DNA of 5,207 bases from positions 1 to 5,207 of the forward strand of contig JAGVZX010000143.1 of the NCBI GenBank assembly GCA_018302185.1, in the 5' to 3' direction. Origin of the DNA: Candidatus Woesearchaeota archaeon. Its GTDB lineage: Archaea > Nanobdellota > Nanobdellia > Woesearchaeales > UBA10200. The position numbers and the translations under genes were made by a program. This document shows positions 4,833 through 5,207 of this stretch, in pieces. Under the pieces are notes generated by a model that was not told the DNA's origin, ran no database searches, and was given only the letters and a program-made list of their open reading frames with translations. How positions within the stretch are numbered: position 1 is the first letter of the stretch; each line of letters starts with the position of its first letter.

Positions 4833-5207
4833 ATGAAAACAAGCAAGATTAAAAGCCTGGTGAAAAGTGCATCAATCATTGCAGTTTCCATTATTTTTAT
4901 TCTTGCTGCGCTTGAAATAACATTAAGGCTGTTTTTGCCCCAAAACCTGAACTATACCATGTTTGACGGGAATTATATGTTCAAGCACGTGCCCGGCCTT
5001 GAGTTCAGGTATTTCTGGAAGGAATTCGACAATATTGTAAAATTCAACTCAAAAGGATTGAGGGATTATGAATATGATTATGGTAAAAAGAGCGATGCTT
5101 ACAGGATATTAATTTTAGGAGATTCCCTTCCTGCAGCACTGCAGGTCAGCCTAAACGAGACTTTCCCGAAGATTCTGGAGCAGAAGCTGAGGGCTGATGG
5201 AAAGAGG
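4833..5207 (+). CDS. Membrane-anchored SGNH/GDSL hydrolase-like protein, N-terminal 125 residues, cut by window edge
   Basis: Open from the ATG at 4833 to the last base with no stop (125 codons). A basic N-terminus (MKTSKIKSLVKS) precedes a hydrophobic segment at about 13-27, most likely a signal anchor that puts the rest outside the cell. Residues 71-81 (FNSKGLRDYEY) match the FN..G.R.. strand preceding the catalytic block in surface-polysaccharide SGNH proteins. RILILGDSL (91-99) is SGNH block I with Ser98 as predicted nucleophile, followed by VSLNETFPKILEQKL, the usual helix. The oxyanion Gly/Asn blocks and the DxxH block are beyond the edge, so activity cannot be judged. Such proteins are esterases or O-acyltransferases acting on glycans, and SGNH proteins often accompany MBOATs (DltD, AlgX, AlgJ). 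Here it lies downstream of the ACP operon and probably works on the same surface acceptor. Confidence 0.82.
   Translation, partial: MKTSKIKSLVKSASIIAVSIIFILAALEITLRLFLPQNLNYTMFDGNYMFKHVPGLEFRYFWKEFDNIVKFNSKGLRDYEYDYGKKSDAYRILILGDSLPAALQVSLNETFPKILEQKLRADGKR

Noticed and set aside
1..5207. CRISPR arrays, tRNA or rRNA genes, insertion sequences, attachment sites
   Set aside because: No regularly spaced repeats, cloverleaf-like segments, transposase motifs or terminal inverted repeats were seen; nearly all bases are accounted for by seven genes and two short spacers.

Overview
The window looks like part of an archaeal chromosome, possibly from a DPANN-type lineage. All three transcription units are preceded by an AT-rich TATA-like box about 25-30 bp before the expected transcript start (minus strand 1533-1540; plus strand 1570-1577/1582-1589; plus strand 4796-4803). 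5' leaders are short, Shine-Dalgarno sites include GGTG-type motifs, and Arg and Ile codons are rich in AGG and ATA. No bacterial -35/-10 promoter was recognised. The lineage is an inference; the gene content itself (ACP, ACP synthase, FkbH, MBOAT, SGNH) is much more familiar from bacteria.

Layout. Two units diverge from a ~125 bp spacer (1497-1622). Leftward on the minus strand are a membrane-bound O-acyltransferase (MBOAT, 150-1496) and, overlapping its stop by ATGA, the first 51 codons of a holo-ACP synthase (AcpS, 1-153) cut by the window edge. Rightward is a tightly packed four-gene operon: MaoC/PhaJ-like enoyl-thioester hydratase (1623-2039), FabG-like short-chain reductase (2036-2767), full-length FkbH-like protein with a HAD catalytic core (2770-4527), and a small acyl carrier protein (4514-4768). 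After a 64-bp spacer with its own TATA-like box, a membrane-anchored SGNH/GDSL hydrolase-like protein starts at 4833 and runs off the right edge.

How they may work together. AcpS would attach phosphopantetheine to Ser37 of the ACP. FkbH proteins characterised in polyketide pathways take a glyceryl group from 1,3-bisphosphoglycerate, dephosphorylate it and load it on an ACP. The reductase and the hydratase have intact catalytic residues and could reshape a 3-oxo/3-hydroxy/enoyl thioester. The MBOAT could move the carrier-bound acyl group across or at the membrane onto a surface glycan or lipid, with the SGNH protein completing or editing the transfer. This recalls the bacterial Dlt system (DltA loader, DltC carrier, DltB MBOAT, DltD SGNH-like), with an FkbH loader in place of the adenylating enzyme. 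Most archaea lack ACP and AcpS, so a self-contained ACP cassette with no ketosynthase in view is the main point of interest. The substrate and acceptor cannot be read from the sequence.
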